64,000 nucleotides of DNA from Methanospirillum hungatei (GTDB lineage: Archaea; Halobacteriota; Methanomicrobia; Methanomicrobiales; Methanospirillaceae), in NCBI RefSeq assembly GCF_019263745.1, contig NZ_CP077107.1:682001-746000 (forward strand), given 5' to 3'. The notes under the pieces were generated by a model. That model did not search any database, was not told the DNA's origin, and was given only the letters and a program-made list of their open reading frames with translations. Shown in pieces: positions 51,257 through 60,816 of the stretch (position 1 is its first letter; every line of letters starts with the position of its first letter). Both the position numbers and the translations under genes were made by a program.

Positions 51257-52243
51257 ATGAAACAGGTATTTGTTGATCTCAGGCCATGGAACAAGGATCT
51301 TGCAATAGCAGCACTTGAATCAGGTGCTGACGGAGTAGTTGCTGATTCTGCCGGACCGGTCAGGGAGCTTGGGCGTATACCAGTCATTGCCCCGGATGGA
51401 GATCTTATCCCGGAGCAGGATATCAAGGAGATAATAATATCGAATACAGAAGATCAGGCTGTTGCGATGGAGGCTGCAAAGATATGTCGCATCATCGTTC
51501 ATACACCTGACTGGACCATCATTCCCCTTGAAAATCTGGTTGCCTGTGGTGACAATGTCATTGCAGTTGTCACGAATCTGAAAGAAGCAGAACAAGCACT
51601 TACCGTTCTTGAGAAAGGTGTCGCCGGTGTCCTTGTTAAAACTGATGATCCAGACATTGTCAGATCTATCTCCCGAATGGTCCAGTCAGGAACCTGTGGT
51701 CAGCAACTTAATAGACTCACCATTACTGCAGTACAGCCAGCTGGAATGGGTGAACGAGTCTGTGTTGATACATGTTCACTGATGGTTGACGGGGAAGGTA
51801 TGCTGGTTGGGAATACTTCATCCGGATTTTTTCTGGTTCATGCAGAAACTCTGGTTAATCCATATGTTGCACCCCGGCCATTTCGGGTGAATGCCGGTGG
51901 CGTGCATGCGTACCTGCAGGTTCCGGGCGGAAAGACTGCATACCTTGCCGACCTGAAAGCAGGCGATCGGGTGATGGTTATTCATGGAAACGGATCCTGC
52001 CGGGAGGCCACTGTCGGGCGTGTAAAAATTGAACGAAGACCACTCTTTCTAGTGGAAGCAGAAAGCGAAGGACAAAAACTCTCCGTGATTTTACAGAATG
52101 CAGAAACAATCCGACTTGTAAAGCCAGATTATTCAGCAGTATCGGTCACCTCACTCAACCCCGGAGATGTCATTTTAGGAAAAGTTGAGAGTGGAGGCCG
52201 CCATTTCGGCATGGCAATTGATGAGACCATTATTGAGAAATAA
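51257..52243 (+). CDS. aroB': 3-dehydroquinate synthase II
   Basis: The 328-residue enzyme oxidatively deaminates and cyclises ADTH to 3-dehydroquinate in archaea that lack classical AroB. It matches the family in its start '[31 protein letters not shown]', in '[34 protein letters not shown]' and in '[35 protein letters not shown]'. It follows the aldolase paralogue by six bases and precedes tyrA by one base, consistent with one polycistronic message. Confidence 0.93.
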   Translation: MKQVFVDLRPWNKDLAIAALESGADGVVADSAGPVRELGRIPVIAPDGDLIPEQDIKEIIISNTEDQAVAMEAAKICRIIVHTPDWTIIPLENLVACGDNVIAVVTNLKEAEQALTVLEKGVAGVLVKTDDPDIVRSISRMVQSGTCGQQLNRLTITAVQPAGMGERVCVDTCSLMVDGEGMLVGNTSSGFFLVHAETLVNPYVAPRPFRVNAGGVHAYLQVPGGKTAYLADLKAGDRVMVIHGNGSCREATVGRVKIERRPLFLVEAESEGQKLSVILQNAETIRLVKPDYSAVSVTSLNPGDVILGKVESGGRHFGMAIDETIIEK

Positions 52244-52244
52244 C

Positions 52245-53069
52245 ATGAAGATAGGCATCATTGGCGGGACAGGAGGTATGGGAAACCTGTTTTCACAGGT
52301 CTTTGAAAAAGCCGGTCATGAAGTACTTATTGTCGGCAGAAAAACAGAAATTACAAAAGAAGATATTGCCCGTCTTGCAGATGTCATAATTGTATCAGTC
52401 CCAATTCGGGACACTATACCAGTCATCAATGATATTTCACCCCTCCTTCGGGAAGATCAGATACTGGCCGATCTGACCTCGATAAAAGTCGGACCGGTTC
52501 ATGCAATGCTCTCCTCCCATGCACAGGTTATTGGATTTCATCCTATGTTTGGTCCGACGGTTGGTACAATCCAGGGACAAACTATTGTTGCTACTCCGAC
52601 ACGGTGTGTTGAAGAAAATATCCGATTCTTTGAAGATATCTTCACATTCCAGGGTGCCAGAGTAACCAGAACCACACCTGAGGAACATGATCGGATGATG
52701 GCAGTTATCCAGGGACTTACCCACTTTAAAGCCATTCTCCTCGCAGGAACAATGCGAAGACTCGGGATATCACCTGCAGACACAGAATTGTATATGAGCC
52801 CGGTATACCGGATTGAGACAGGAATTGCCGGAAGACTGCTTTCACAAAACCCCGATCTGTATGCAGATATTCTTTGTCTGAATCCTAGTGTACCATCAGT
52901 TCTGGAAACATGTGAAGAAGCAGCAAAAGAAATTCTCGAAATGATCACTCGTGGTGATAGGAATGGGTTTACAGCCGAATTTCTTGCATCACGGGAATGG
53001 TTTGGTCCCTTCTGTGATCAGGCACAAAAAGAAACCGATCATCTTATCCATGCTATGGTGAACCAATGA
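52245..53069 (+). CDS. tyrA: Prephenate dehydrogenase
   Basis: TyrA oxidatively decarboxylates prephenate to 4-hydroxyphenylpyruvate for tyrosine synthesis. The 274-residue protein begins with the NAD(P)-binding 'MKIGIIGGTGGMGNLFSQVFEKAGHEVLIVGR'. 'VIVSVPIRDTIPVI' and 'VIGFHPMFGPTVGTIQGQ' mark the rest of the Rossmann domain and the substrate site, and a helical dimerisation domain follows. No chorismate mutase domain is fused. The frame is open from 52185, but ATG 52245 is the family start. Its stop overlaps pheA by four bases. Confidence 0.92.
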   Translation: MKIGIIGGTGGMGNLFSQVFEKAGHEVLIVGRKTEITKEDIARLADVIIVSVPIRDTIPVINDISPLLREDQILADLTSIKVGPVHAMLSSHAQVIGFHPMFGPTVGTIQGQTIVATPTRCVEENIRFFEDIFTFQGARVTRTTPEEHDRMMAVIQGLTHFKAILLAGTMRRLGISPADTELYMSPVYRIETGIAGRLLSQNPDLYADILCLNPSVPSVLETCEEAAKEILEMITRGDRNGFTAEFLASREWFGPFCDQAQKETDHLIHAMVNQ

Positions 53070-53860
53070 CTCTTATTACACTCGGGCCTGAAGGAACATT
53101 TTCTCATGACCTCGCCCGCACAATGGACAGTTCAATAATTCTTGTTCCATCAATAGGCCGGGTATTTTCTGAAGTTGAAAAGACCGGCATTCCCGGACTT
53201 GTTCCAATTGAAAACAGTGAAGCAGGTGGTGTCATTGCAACAATGGATGGTCTGATGCTCCATGATGTTTTTATTACCTCCGAACATTACCTGCACATCC
53301 ATCACAGTTATGCATCAGATGCTCCAAAAGAAAGCATTGAAGTGATTTTTGCCCATCCCCAAAGTCATGAACAATGTAGTAAATTTATAGATACTCTTGG
53401 TATTCAGGTCATCCATACTGAAAGTAATGCCGCAAGTGCGAATGCTCAAAAGCAGCGAGTCGGTTCTGCAGCGATCATCTCAAGTACTCTGGCACAACAA
53501 TCAGAAATCCCAATCCTTGCAGATAATATTGAAAATAATCCGGATAATATCACCCGGTTTATAGTAATCTCAAAAACTCCAGGAACGGGTGTAAATCCTA
53601 AAAAGTGTAGCATAATCATAGATCCCGGAGAAAACCGGGCAGGACTGCTTTATGATCTGCTAAGTCCTTTTAAAGATATTGGGGTCAACCTGACCCGGAT
53701 TGAATCACGTCCCTCAAAACGTTGCATGGGAAATTATGTTTTCTTCATCGATCTGGAATGTGAAGGAGATTGGAAACGTGCAATTGAGAAGATTTCTACC
53801 ATTACAAAAGTAAAGCATCTTGGATGCTATCATGTTATCGGAGATGATCCATGCAGATAA
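53066..53860 (+). CDS. pheA: Prephenate dehydratase
   Basis: PheA converts prephenate to phenylpyruvate for phenylalanine synthesis. The 264-residue protein has the catalytic-domain motifs 'LGPEGTFSHDLA', 'VPIENSEAGGV' and 'DNITRFIVIS' (the TRF motif). The C-terminal ACT domain, 'RAGLLYDLLSPFKDIGVNLTRIESRPSK', carries the ESRP phenylalanine-binding motif, so feedback inhibition by phenylalanine is expected. There is no fused chorismate mutase. It overlaps tyrA by four bases and aroA by ten. Confidence 0.94.
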   Translation: MTLITLGPEGTFSHDLARTMDSSIILVPSIGRVFSEVEKTGIPGLVPIENSEAGGVIATMDGLMLHDVFITSEHYLHIHHSYASDAPKESIEVIFAHPQSHEQCSKFIDTLGIQVIHTESNAASANAQKQRVGSAAIISSTLAQQSEIPILADNIENNPDNITRFIVISKTPGTGVNPKKCSIIIDPGENRAGLLYDLLSPFKDIGVNLTRIESRPSKRCMGNYVFFIDLECEGDWKRAIEKISTITKVKHLGCYHVIGDDPCR

Positions 53861-55146
53861 CAATCGGTGCATGCGGACCGGTTCATTTATCCTGCATTGC
53901 TCCTCCCTCAAAAAGTTTCACTCACCGGGCATTGATAATCGCAGCCTTAGCTAACGGAGAGTCGGAAATAATCGGGCAACTGGATGCTGATGATACCAGG
54001 ATGACTGCACGGGCTCTCATGCAGTTAGGAATATGTCTGGAGTGGGGAAGAGAGAGCATTAAGGTGCAGGGGAAAGGGGGTGTTCTCACTTCACCTGCAG
54101 AAGAGATAAACATTCAGGATTCCGGAACCTCAATGCGGCTTTTGACTGCAATATCCCTTCTTGCTGATGGACCGGTTACCCTTACCGGAAGTGCACGGAT
54201 GCAGGAACGGCCACTTGGTCCTCTTATTGACACACTGAACACAGCCGGAGCCAAAATTTCCTCCCTGAACCATCCAGGTTGTCCCCCGATCAGGATAGAG
54301 GGTTCAATCCCCGGAGGGGATATCTCAATTGATGGCAGCATATCAAGCCAGTTTATCTCATCACTCCTGATTGCAGCCCCATATGCAAACCAGGAGACTC
54401 GGATACATCTTATTGGAGAACCGGTTTCTCTTCCGTACATTCTGATGACGATTCATAGTATGCATGCATTTGGTGCGAAAGTGGTCGTTGATGAAAATCC
54501 ATCAGGGGAGACGGTGTTTATTGTATCACCTGACTACCAGTATAAACCACGAACGTACCAAATCGAGGGAGATTTTTCATCTGCATCATACTGGTTTGCG
54601 CTTGCCGCTCTATGCGGAGGAACCGCAACCGTTTCCGACCTAAATCCATTCTCCACCCAGGGTGACCGAAGGCTTGTGGACATTCTTGAAAAGATGGGGT
54701 GTACATGTTCAAAAGAGAAAAACTCCATCACAATCACCCGTGATATGGATAAACCTCTAACCGGAATTGAGGTAAATATGGCGGACTGCCCGGATATTGT
54801 GCAGACAGTCTGCATGGTTGCTGCAACTGCTATCACAACGACTCGCATTACCGGTGTTCATCATCTCCGGATAAAAGAAAGTGACCGGATTGCAGCGATT
54901 GCTAACGGGCTTCGCTCTCTTGGAGGAATTATTGAGACTGATGAAGATGCTATCACCATTCATCCTGCACCCCTTCATGGAGGAGTAATACACCCTCACA
55001 ATGATCACAGGACTGCAATGAGCTTTGCAATACTGGGATGTTTTATCGGTGGTGTCACAATCCTTGATGCCGGATGCGTGACAAAATCATATCCAGGATT
55101 TTGGGAGGAGTTACGACGAATATGGCAAAACGCCGTATTGTGCTAA
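53851..55146 (+). CDS. aroA: 3-phosphoshikimate 1-carboxyvinyltransferase (EPSP synthase)
   Basis: AroA joins PEP to shikimate 3-phosphate. The 431-residue protein shows 'PPSKSFTHRALIIAALANGES' (the SKSxTxR phosphate site), 'IQDSGTSMRLLTAIS' (variant of the NSGTSMR PEP site), 'QERPLGPLIDTLNTAGA' and 'HHLRIKESDRIAAIANGLRSLGG', and ends with 'NDHRTAMSFAILGC'. It overlaps pheA by ten bases and the kinase-dehydrogenase fusion by 25, so it lies fully inside the operon. Confidence 0.95.
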   Translation: MQITIGACGPVHLSCIAPPSKSFTHRALIIAALANGESEIIGQLDADDTRMTARALMQLGICLEWGRESIKVQGKGGVLTSPAEEINIQDSGTSMRLLTAISLLADGPVTLTGSARMQERPLGPLIDTLNTAGAKISSLNHPGCPPIRIEGSIPGGDISIDGSISSQFISSLLIAAPYANQETRIHLIGEPVSLPYILMTIHSMHAFGAKVVVDENPSGETVFIVSPDYQYKPRTYQIEGDFSSASYWFALAALCGGTATVSDLNPFSTQGDRRLVDILEKMGCTCSKEKNSITITRDMDKPLTGIEVNMADCPDIVQTVCMVAATAITTTRITGVHHLRIKESDRIAAIANGLRSLGGIIETDEDAITIHPAPLHGGVIHPHNDHRTAMSFAILGCFIGGVTILDAGCVTKSYPGFWEELRRIWQNAVLC

Positions 55147-56504
55147 TCGGATACCGGGGAACAGGAAAAAGCAGTATTGGAAAAGCTCTTGCTCTCCAAA
55201 CCGGACAAAGCCACCTAGATACAGATCAGTTGATCGTTGATGCAACCGGTAAAACAATACCGGAAATTTTTAATTCAGAAGGAGAAGCAGGATTTCGTGA
55301 GATAGAACAACATGTCATAGCACGAATCCCATCCGGAGCCGGGATTATCAGTACCGGAGGAGGAGCTGTTATTCGTCCTGCTAACGTGCAGATGCTCCGA
55401 ATGAACAGTGTGATTGTCCTTCTGACTTCAAAGCCAGAGATTATTTTCAAGCGAATTCATAAAACTGACAGGCCATCACTTACCGGACTTCCTCCCAAGG
55501 AAGAGATAGAAAATGTCCTGGAAGAGCGGATGCCGACTTACCGTAGTGCTGCAGATTTTGTGCTGGATACGAGTACGACAACAGCCCGGGAAGCTGCTAC
55601 TCAGATTCTTGAGTTGATACAAAGCGGGATATGTAATCCTGAAAAGCGGATGAAATTAATCTCATCAGTGATACAAACCTCAATTCCATCAGGAGAAAAG
55701 ATCCATCTGAAAAAGAATGCAGGGTGCTCAGATATTTTTCTGTATGGTATCCTTGGATATCCCTGCATGCATAGTAAGAGTCCTGCTATCTATAATCACC
55801 TGTTTGCAGATTATGGAATTCCTGCTCACTATACCTGGTTTGAACAAAAAGATCCGGGAGATTTTTTACAATCTCTCCCAGAAACTGGTGTCCGGGGCCT
55901 TTCAGTTACGATTCCTCATAAAGTCACAATTATGCCTCATCTTGATGAAGTGAAACATGATGCAGAATCCATTGGTGCTGTAAATACGGTCCTTATTCTG
56001 AATGATGAGAAATTTGGATACAATACTGACTGGAAAGGGATTTATCGTCCACTAGAAGGTGTTACTGGTGAAAAGGCCGCTATTTTGGGAGCAGGTGGAG
56101 CAGCTGCAGCAGCAGTGTATGCTGTTTCCATGCGAGGATATACCCCCGTCATCTTAAACCGTTCACCTGAGCGTGCAATACACCTTGCACGAAAAACCGG
56201 AGCAGAGACAGGAATGCTGGAGGATATCGGAAAATTTTCTCCAGACCTCATTATTAACACCACTCCTGTCGGTATGGGGAAAGATCCGAATATTCCAATT
56301 CCTCCACAGGCATTAAAACCAGAGATGAAAGTTTTTGATCTGGTATACACACCAAAAGATACACCCCTGCTTCAGGCAGCCCTCGCAACCGGATGTTCAG
56401 TAATCCCCGGTACGGAGATGTTCATTCATCAGCTTGCTGAACAATTCAGAATCCTCACAGGAATTGAAGCACCAGTATCACGAATCAGGGAGATGCTTGG
56501 GTGA
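55122..56504 (+). CDS. aroKE: Shikimate kinase-shikimate dehydrogenase fusion
   Basis: The protein (460 residues) joins two consecutive enzymes. Residues ~1-170 are a bacterial-type AroK with Walker A 'GYRGTGKSSIG', 'LDTDQLI' for shikimate, 'GFREIEQHVI' and 'STGGGAVIRP'. Residues ~205-460 are AroE: 'GYPCMHSKSPAIYNHLF', 'VTIPHKVTIMPHLDE' with the catalytic Lys, the NADP loop 'ILGAGGAAAAAVYAV' and 'NTTPVGM'. ATG 55122 is chosen because GGGAGGAG precedes it by 11 bases. Archaea normally have a GHMP-type shikimate kinase, so the AroK half is probably of bacterial origin. It overlaps aroA and, by four bases, aroC. Confidence 0.92.
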   Translation: MAKRRIVLIGYRGTGKSSIGKALALQTGQSHLDTDQLIVDATGKTIPEIFNSEGEAGFREIEQHVIARIPSGAGIISTGGGAVIRPANVQMLRMNSVIVLLTSKPEIIFKRIHKTDRPSLTGLPPKEEIENVLEERMPTYRSAADFVLDTSTTTAREAATQILELIQSGICNPEKRMKLISSVIQTSIPSGEKIHLKKNAGCSDIFLYGILGYPCMHSKSPAIYNHLFADYGIPAHYTWFEQKDPGDFLQSLPETGVRGLSVTIPHKVTIMPHLDEVKHDAESIGAVNTVLILNDEKFGYNTDWKGIYRPLEGVTGEKAAILGAGGAAAAAVYAVSMRGYTPVILNRSPERAIHLARKTGAETGMLEDIGKFSPDLIINTTPVGMGKDPNIPIPPQALKPEMKVFDLVYTPKDTPLLQAALATGCSVIPGTEMFIHQLAEQFRILTGIEAPVSRIREMLG

Positions 56505-57508
56505 ATACGTTTGGATCCAATTTCAAGGTTACCACCTTTGGTGAAAGTCATGGAGCAGCCATTGGAGTAGTGATCGATGGTTGCCCTCCGGGATTTTCAA
56601 TTTCTGAAACTGACATTCAGATCTTTCTGGATAAGCGTCGGCCGGGTCAGTGTGATCTGGTCACTCCTAGACAGGAGGCTGATGCTGTTCAGATACTCTC
56701 CGGTGTATTTGAAGGAAAAACACTAGGCACACCAATCTGTCTGCTCATTCATAATACCTCGATGAAATCTTCTGACTATGATGAACTCAAAGAAATATTC
56801 AGGCCAGGTCATGCTGATCGCGGATATCTTCAAAAATATGGCATTCGGGATCATCGGGGAGGAGGACGAAGTTCAGGTCGGGAGACTGCAGCCCGTGTCG
56901 CTGCCGGTGCAGTCGCACGCCTCTACCTTCAAAAAAAGGGCATAATAATCTCCGGATCACTCATTGAAGTGCACGGAGAAACGAATTCGGATGCAATTGA
57001 AAAAGCCATCCGTGATGCCCGGGATACTGGAGAATCTATCGGAGGCATAGTACAACTTCAGGTATCCGGATGCCCAGCAGGCCTTGGTGATCCTGTATTT
57101 GGAAAACTCGATGCACGAATCGCGTATGCAATGATGGGAATTGGAGGTGTGAAAGCAGTCGAGATTGGATCAGGGGTGCAGGCTTCTAAGATGATCGGAT
57201 CAGAACATAATGATCAGATGACACCAGAAGGATACTGTTCAAATCATGCAGGAGGCATTCTGGGTGGTATATCCACTGGACAGGAAATCCTGGTAAGGCT
57301 GAGTGTAAAGCCAACCCCGTCAATTCGAACCCTTCAGCGTACTATTGGAACCGACGGATATGAAAAAACCCTATCAGTTCATGGAAGGCATGATCCCTGT
57401 ATTGCAGTAAGAATTGTGCCGGTAGCAGAAGCAATGATGGCTCTTGTTCTCATGGACGTTCTTCTTGAACAAAGAAAAATTGATCCTGACAAAAAACCAG
57501 GGTTCTGA
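56501..57508 (+). CDS. aroC: Chorismate synthase
   Basis: AroC eliminates phosphate from EPSP to give chorismate and needs reduced FMN. The 335-residue protein shows 'FGESHGAAIGVVIDGCPPG', 'RPGHADRGYLQKYGIRDHRGGGRSSGRETAARVAAGA' in part, and 'GGILGGISTGQEI', the three family signatures. The GTG start overlaps the stop of the upstream gene by four bases (GTGA). It completes the route to chorismate within this operon. Confidence 0.95.
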   Translation: MNTFGSNFKVTTFGESHGAAIGVVIDGCPPGFSISETDIQIFLDKRRPGQCDLVTPRQEADAVQILSGVFEGKTLGTPICLLIHNTSMKSSDYDELKEIFRPGHADRGYLQKYGIRDHRGGGRSSGRETAARVAAGAVARLYLQKKGIIISGSLIEVHGETNSDAIEKAIRDARDTGESIGGIVQLQVSGCPAGLGDPVFGKLDARIAYAMMGIGGVKAVEIGSGVQASKMIGSEHNDQMTPEGYCSNHAGGILGGISTGQEILVRLSVKPTPSIRTLQRTIGTDGYEKTLSVHGRHDPCIAVRIVPVAEAMMALVLMDVLLEQRKIDPDKKPGF

Positions 57509-57513
57509 ATGGC

Positions 57514-60021
57514 ATGAATCCGCATATCCCACTTCTCCTTGCTCCTGCAGGATCACCTGATGCTTTAAAAGCAGCCTGTGCTGCCGGGGCTGATGCTGTG
57601 TATCTTGGAGGCAGGCAATTTGGAGCACGTCAATTTGCAGCAAATTTTTCAGATGATGAACTTGAAGACGCAATCAGGTATGCCCATCTTCGTGGAATTC
57701 AGGTCTTTGTTACAGTTAATACACTCATTACAGAATCGGAAATTCCACATGTTCTTAAATATCTCGTTTTTCTATATCGCATAGGTGTCGATGCTGTCCT
57801 TGTGCAAGATATCGGATTATTGTCTCTTGCACACCGTCTAATCCCGGGACTTCACCTTCATGCCTCTACCCAGATGGGTGTTCACAATGTTCCCGGAGCT
57901 CTCTTTGCTGCAAAAAACGGTTGTAAGAGAATTGTTCTCGCACGTGAGTTATCAGGCGAAGAGATCAAAACGATATCAGATGCCTGCTCCGGAAGAGATG
58001 TGGATCTTGAGATTTTTGCTCATGGTGCACTGTGTTATGGATATTCAGGTAGGTGTCTTTTCTCTTCTCTGCTTGGAGGAAGAAGTGGAAACAGAGGAAT
58101 GTGTGCTCAACCATGCAGAAAGCAGTACCAATTTCTTATCGGAAAACCGGATAAATGGGGAAGGATAGATGAAGCAGATCCTTTTCAGAATTCAAGGTAC
58201 CTTCTTTCTACAAAAGATCTCGCCCTGTATCCAGTTCTGGATAATATTGTCAACCTTCCCGTAGCAGCTTTAAAAATTGAAGGGAGGATGCGATCACCAG
58301 AATATGTGGGAATAGTAACATCCACGTACCGAAAAGCCCTTGATGCAATTCAAAATGGTACATTTGTCCCCCAACCAGAAGATTTCGCAGATCTGTCCAT
58401 CGCCTTTTCACGAGGGTTTACTTCCGGATATGTCAGTGGTTCAACCTGTTCTGAGGTAATGGGACGTGATTACCCGGGAAACCGGGGATATTTCATTGGT
58501 ACTGTATTATCATATTGGAAAGGAAAGGTTCAGGTCCATTTAAATTCTGAAATAATTCCCCGTACTGGAGATGGTCTGGTCATCAGGGATAGAGAGAGGG
58601 AAGAAGGTCTGGTTCTGCGTGAAAATCCGGACATAAATGGAACCGTCGTTGAACTTCCTTCTCCCTTCAAAGCGTACAAAGGCGCTCAAGTATTCATTAC
58701 CAATCGGAAAGAACTTGAAAAAAGGATTGTCAACCTCCTTTCTCATCCGGATGAACAATTTTCCGGATCATATCCCATTTCTTGTTCAATTGTTTTTTCC
58801 CCAGAGGGACAGATATTTGGGACAGGGGAGGTCAGAGATCATGCATCACACACACACCAGTTTACTTTTACCAGTGCTGAACAGGTAGAAGCCGCCAAAA
58901 CGCGATCTCTCACGCAGGATCAAGTACGAGAACAACTGAATAAAACCGGAGGGACGCTCTTTTCATTTCGGGGAATTTCTATATCCGGTGAAGAGGGGTG
59001 GTTTGCTCCAGTCAGGGTGTTAAATGCACTCAGACGAGAAATTCTCAATGCCGCACAAGAGGCAATTCTCCAGTCCCTGATTCCACATCCTGATACCATT
59101 TCATTGGTACAGAAAAGCATTCAGGACTATCTTGGTACTATACGTACGAATTTTCCAAAACAAGTCACAGATTCATGGTTGATAGTGATTGTTTCATCAA
59201 AATCTGAAGCTGTTGCTGCTCTTCAAGCAGGAGCAGATCAGGTTTACCTACTCTGGAATCCACTGTTAGAAAACATTGATGGGTTATCTGAAAAATCAGA
59301 CCGTTGGGGGATTATGGTACCCGGCGTCATCAGACAGAATGAATTAGAAGCTTTCGTCCATTTCATTACAAATAACCAATATTCCATAACTCACCGGTTT
59401 TTAGTAGATTCAGTAGGAATGGGAGAGTACTTATCTGAAAAATTTCCGGGTTCTTTAATATCGTCGTATTATGGACTTCCAATTGCTAATAGTGCAGCAC
59501 GGTATTTATGTAAGGAATTTGAGTTTTGTACACTTTCACCTGAATTATCCGAGCAGGAGATTCGTGATGTATTGGCACAACAGAATCAGTCTTCTCCAGA
59601 TGTGGCAATATGTTGTCAGGGTCTGATTGAGGCGATAGTATCAGAAGACCACCTGTGTGCATGTACAACTGTCAATAAAGACCGGAGTTTAGTAATTCGG
59701 GATGAAAAAAAGTATACATTTCCTGTTATCTGTGAACATTCCGGAAGAACCCATATCATGAATTCATCCGAACATTCTCTGATTGACGAGGTCACTACCC
59801 TTCAGAATCTTGGTATCAGACGATATATCCTTGATGCCAGAAATCGTGGAGAGCATTATGCTGAAAACATGACACGACTTTGGAAAAAAGTTCTCCAATC
59901 AAATCTTCATGATAAAGAAAAAGCGCAAATTCGAGAACAAATTGTACGGATGAGTTATGGTGGTATTACCAGATCCGGGTACCGGAGAGGGTTAAGCGGG
60001 ATGAAAACCAATAATGGATGA
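57514..60021 (+). CDS. Peptidase U32 family protein (with DUF3656-like region)
   Basis: The 835-residue protein belongs to the U32 family, now associated mainly with prephenate-dependent RNA hydroxylation as well as putative collagenases. It begins 'PLLLAPAGSPDALKAACAAGADAVYLGG' and has the family core 'EIFAHGALCYGYSGRCLFSSLLGGRSGNRGMCAQPCR', whose four Cys likely bind an Fe-S cluster. The C-terminal half is a beta-rich extension and a second TIM-barrel-like segment. It starts five bases after aroC. Bacterial U32 RNA hydroxylases (RlhA, TrhP) have been linked to prephenate or chorismate supply, which makes its place at the end of an aromatic operon meaningful, though this protein's substrate is unknown. 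Confidence 0.82.
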   Translation: MNPHIPLLLAPAGSPDALKAACAAGADAVYLGGRQFGARQFAANFSDDELEDAIRYAHLRGIQVFVTVNTLITESEIPHVLKYLVFLYRIGVDAVLVQDIGLLSLAHRLIPGLHLHASTQMGVHNVPGALFAAKNGCKRIVLARELSGEEIKTISDACSGRDVDLEIFAHGALCYGYSGRCLFSSLLGGRSGNRGMCAQPCRKQYQFLIGKPDKWGRIDEADPFQNSRYLLSTKDLALYPVLDNIVNLPVAALKIEGRMRSPEYVGIVTSTYRKALDAIQNGTFVPQPEDFADLSIAFSRGFTSGYVSGSTCSEVMGRDYPGNRGYFIGTVLSYWKGKVQVHLNSEIIPRTGDGLVIRDREREEGLVLRENPDINGTVVELPSPFKAYKGAQVFITNRKELEKRIVNLLSHPDEQFSGSYPISCSIVFSPEGQIFGTGEVRDHASHTHQFTFTSAEQVEAAKTRSLTQDQVREQLNKTGGTLFSFRGISISGEEGWFAPVRVLNALRREILNAAQEAILQSLIPHPDTISLVQKSIQDYLGTIRTNFPKQVTDSWLIVIVSSKSEAVAALQAGADQVYLLWNPLLENIDGLSEKSDRWGIMVPGVIRQNELEAFVHFITNNQYSITHRFLVDSVGMGEYLSEKFPGSLISSYYGLPIANSAARYLCKEFEFCTLSPELSEQEIRDVLAQQNQSSPDVAICCQGLIEAIVSEDHLCACTTVNKDRSLVIRDEKKYTFPVICEHSGRTHIMNSSEHSLIDEVTTLQNLGIRRYILDARNRGEHYAENMTRLWKKVLQSNLHDKEKAQIREQIVRMSYGGITRSGYRRGLSGMKTNNG

Positions 60022-60132
60022 ATATCCCGTCTAATAGAGAACCAAGTTAATTCCTCCGGAATGAAAGAACGGACCAAGAGACTATCTCTCGCACCGCTTC
60101 TGATAAGTAATACAAAAACCAACTATAGGCCT

Positions 60133-60816
60133 ATGAAACCGACCACTCTTAAAACCCCACTGGTTCTGGTCAACCTTAAATGTTATACCGAATCAATAGG
60201 TAACGGAGCCCACCGGATTGCCAGAGCAGCCAGGGAAGTATCTGACGAGTCCGGTATTACCATCGCTCTTGCTCCGCTGTATATGGACATTCATCCTATT
60301 ATCCACCATTATGATATTCCTGTCTTCGCCCAGCATGTAGACCCAGTGGAACCCGGGGCCCATACCGGACGGATGCCCCTACCTGCAATAAAATCTGCCG
60401 GAGCCATCGGTTCATTAGTTAACCACTCTGAATACCGGCTTTCTGTTGCTGACATCGAAAAGAATGTTACGGCCCTACGCCAAGCACAAATGCTCTCCTG
60501 TGTCTGTTCAAACAATGTTGCAACCACGAAGGCGCTTGCTGCTCTGGGTCCGGATTATGTAGCAATAGAACCCCCGGAATTAATCGGAGGAAAAATATCA
60601 GTGTCTGAAGCAAACCCAGAGATTATCACAGGTTCTGTTGATGCAGTCAGAAATATCAATTCATCAGTAAAAGTTTTGACCGGAGCAGGTATTCATTCAG
60701 GAACATGTGTGAAAACTGCAGTCGAACTGGGCACAGAGGGTGTTCTGCTCGCATCAAGTGTGGTCAAGGCAGAAGATCCGGCTGCAATTCTCCGTGACCT
60801 TGTCTCTCTTCTGTGA
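60133..60816 (+). CDS. tpiA: Triosephosphate isomerase, archaeal type
   Basis: TpiA interconverts glyceraldehyde 3-phosphate and dihydroxyacetone phosphate. From ATG 60133 the protein has 227 residues, the length of archaeal TIM, with 'PLVLVNLKCYTESIG' (catalytic Lys), 'GSLVNHSEYRL' (catalytic His), 'YVAIEPPELIGG' (catalytic Glu) and 'VLTGAGIHSG' as phosphate loop. The frame is open from 60061, but the extra 24 residues have no counterpart in the family. It is convergent with the receiver protein gene; their stops touch with no bases between. Confidence 0.93.
   Translation: MKPTTLKTPLVLVNLKCYTESIGNGAHRIARAAREVSDESGITIALAPLYMDIHPIIHHYDIPVFAQHVDPVEPGAHTGRMPLPAIKSAGAIGSLVNHSEYRLSVADIEKNVTALRQAQMLSCVCSNNVATTKALAALGPDYVAIEPPELIGGKISVSEANPEIITGSVDAVRNINSSVKVLTGAGIHSGTCVKTAVELGTEGVLLASSVVKAEDPAAILRDLVSLL

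Noticed and set aside
60061-60132. 24-residue extension of triosephosphate isomerase
   Set aside because: Archaeal enzymes of this type are about 225 residues and begin near the MKPTTLK equivalent.
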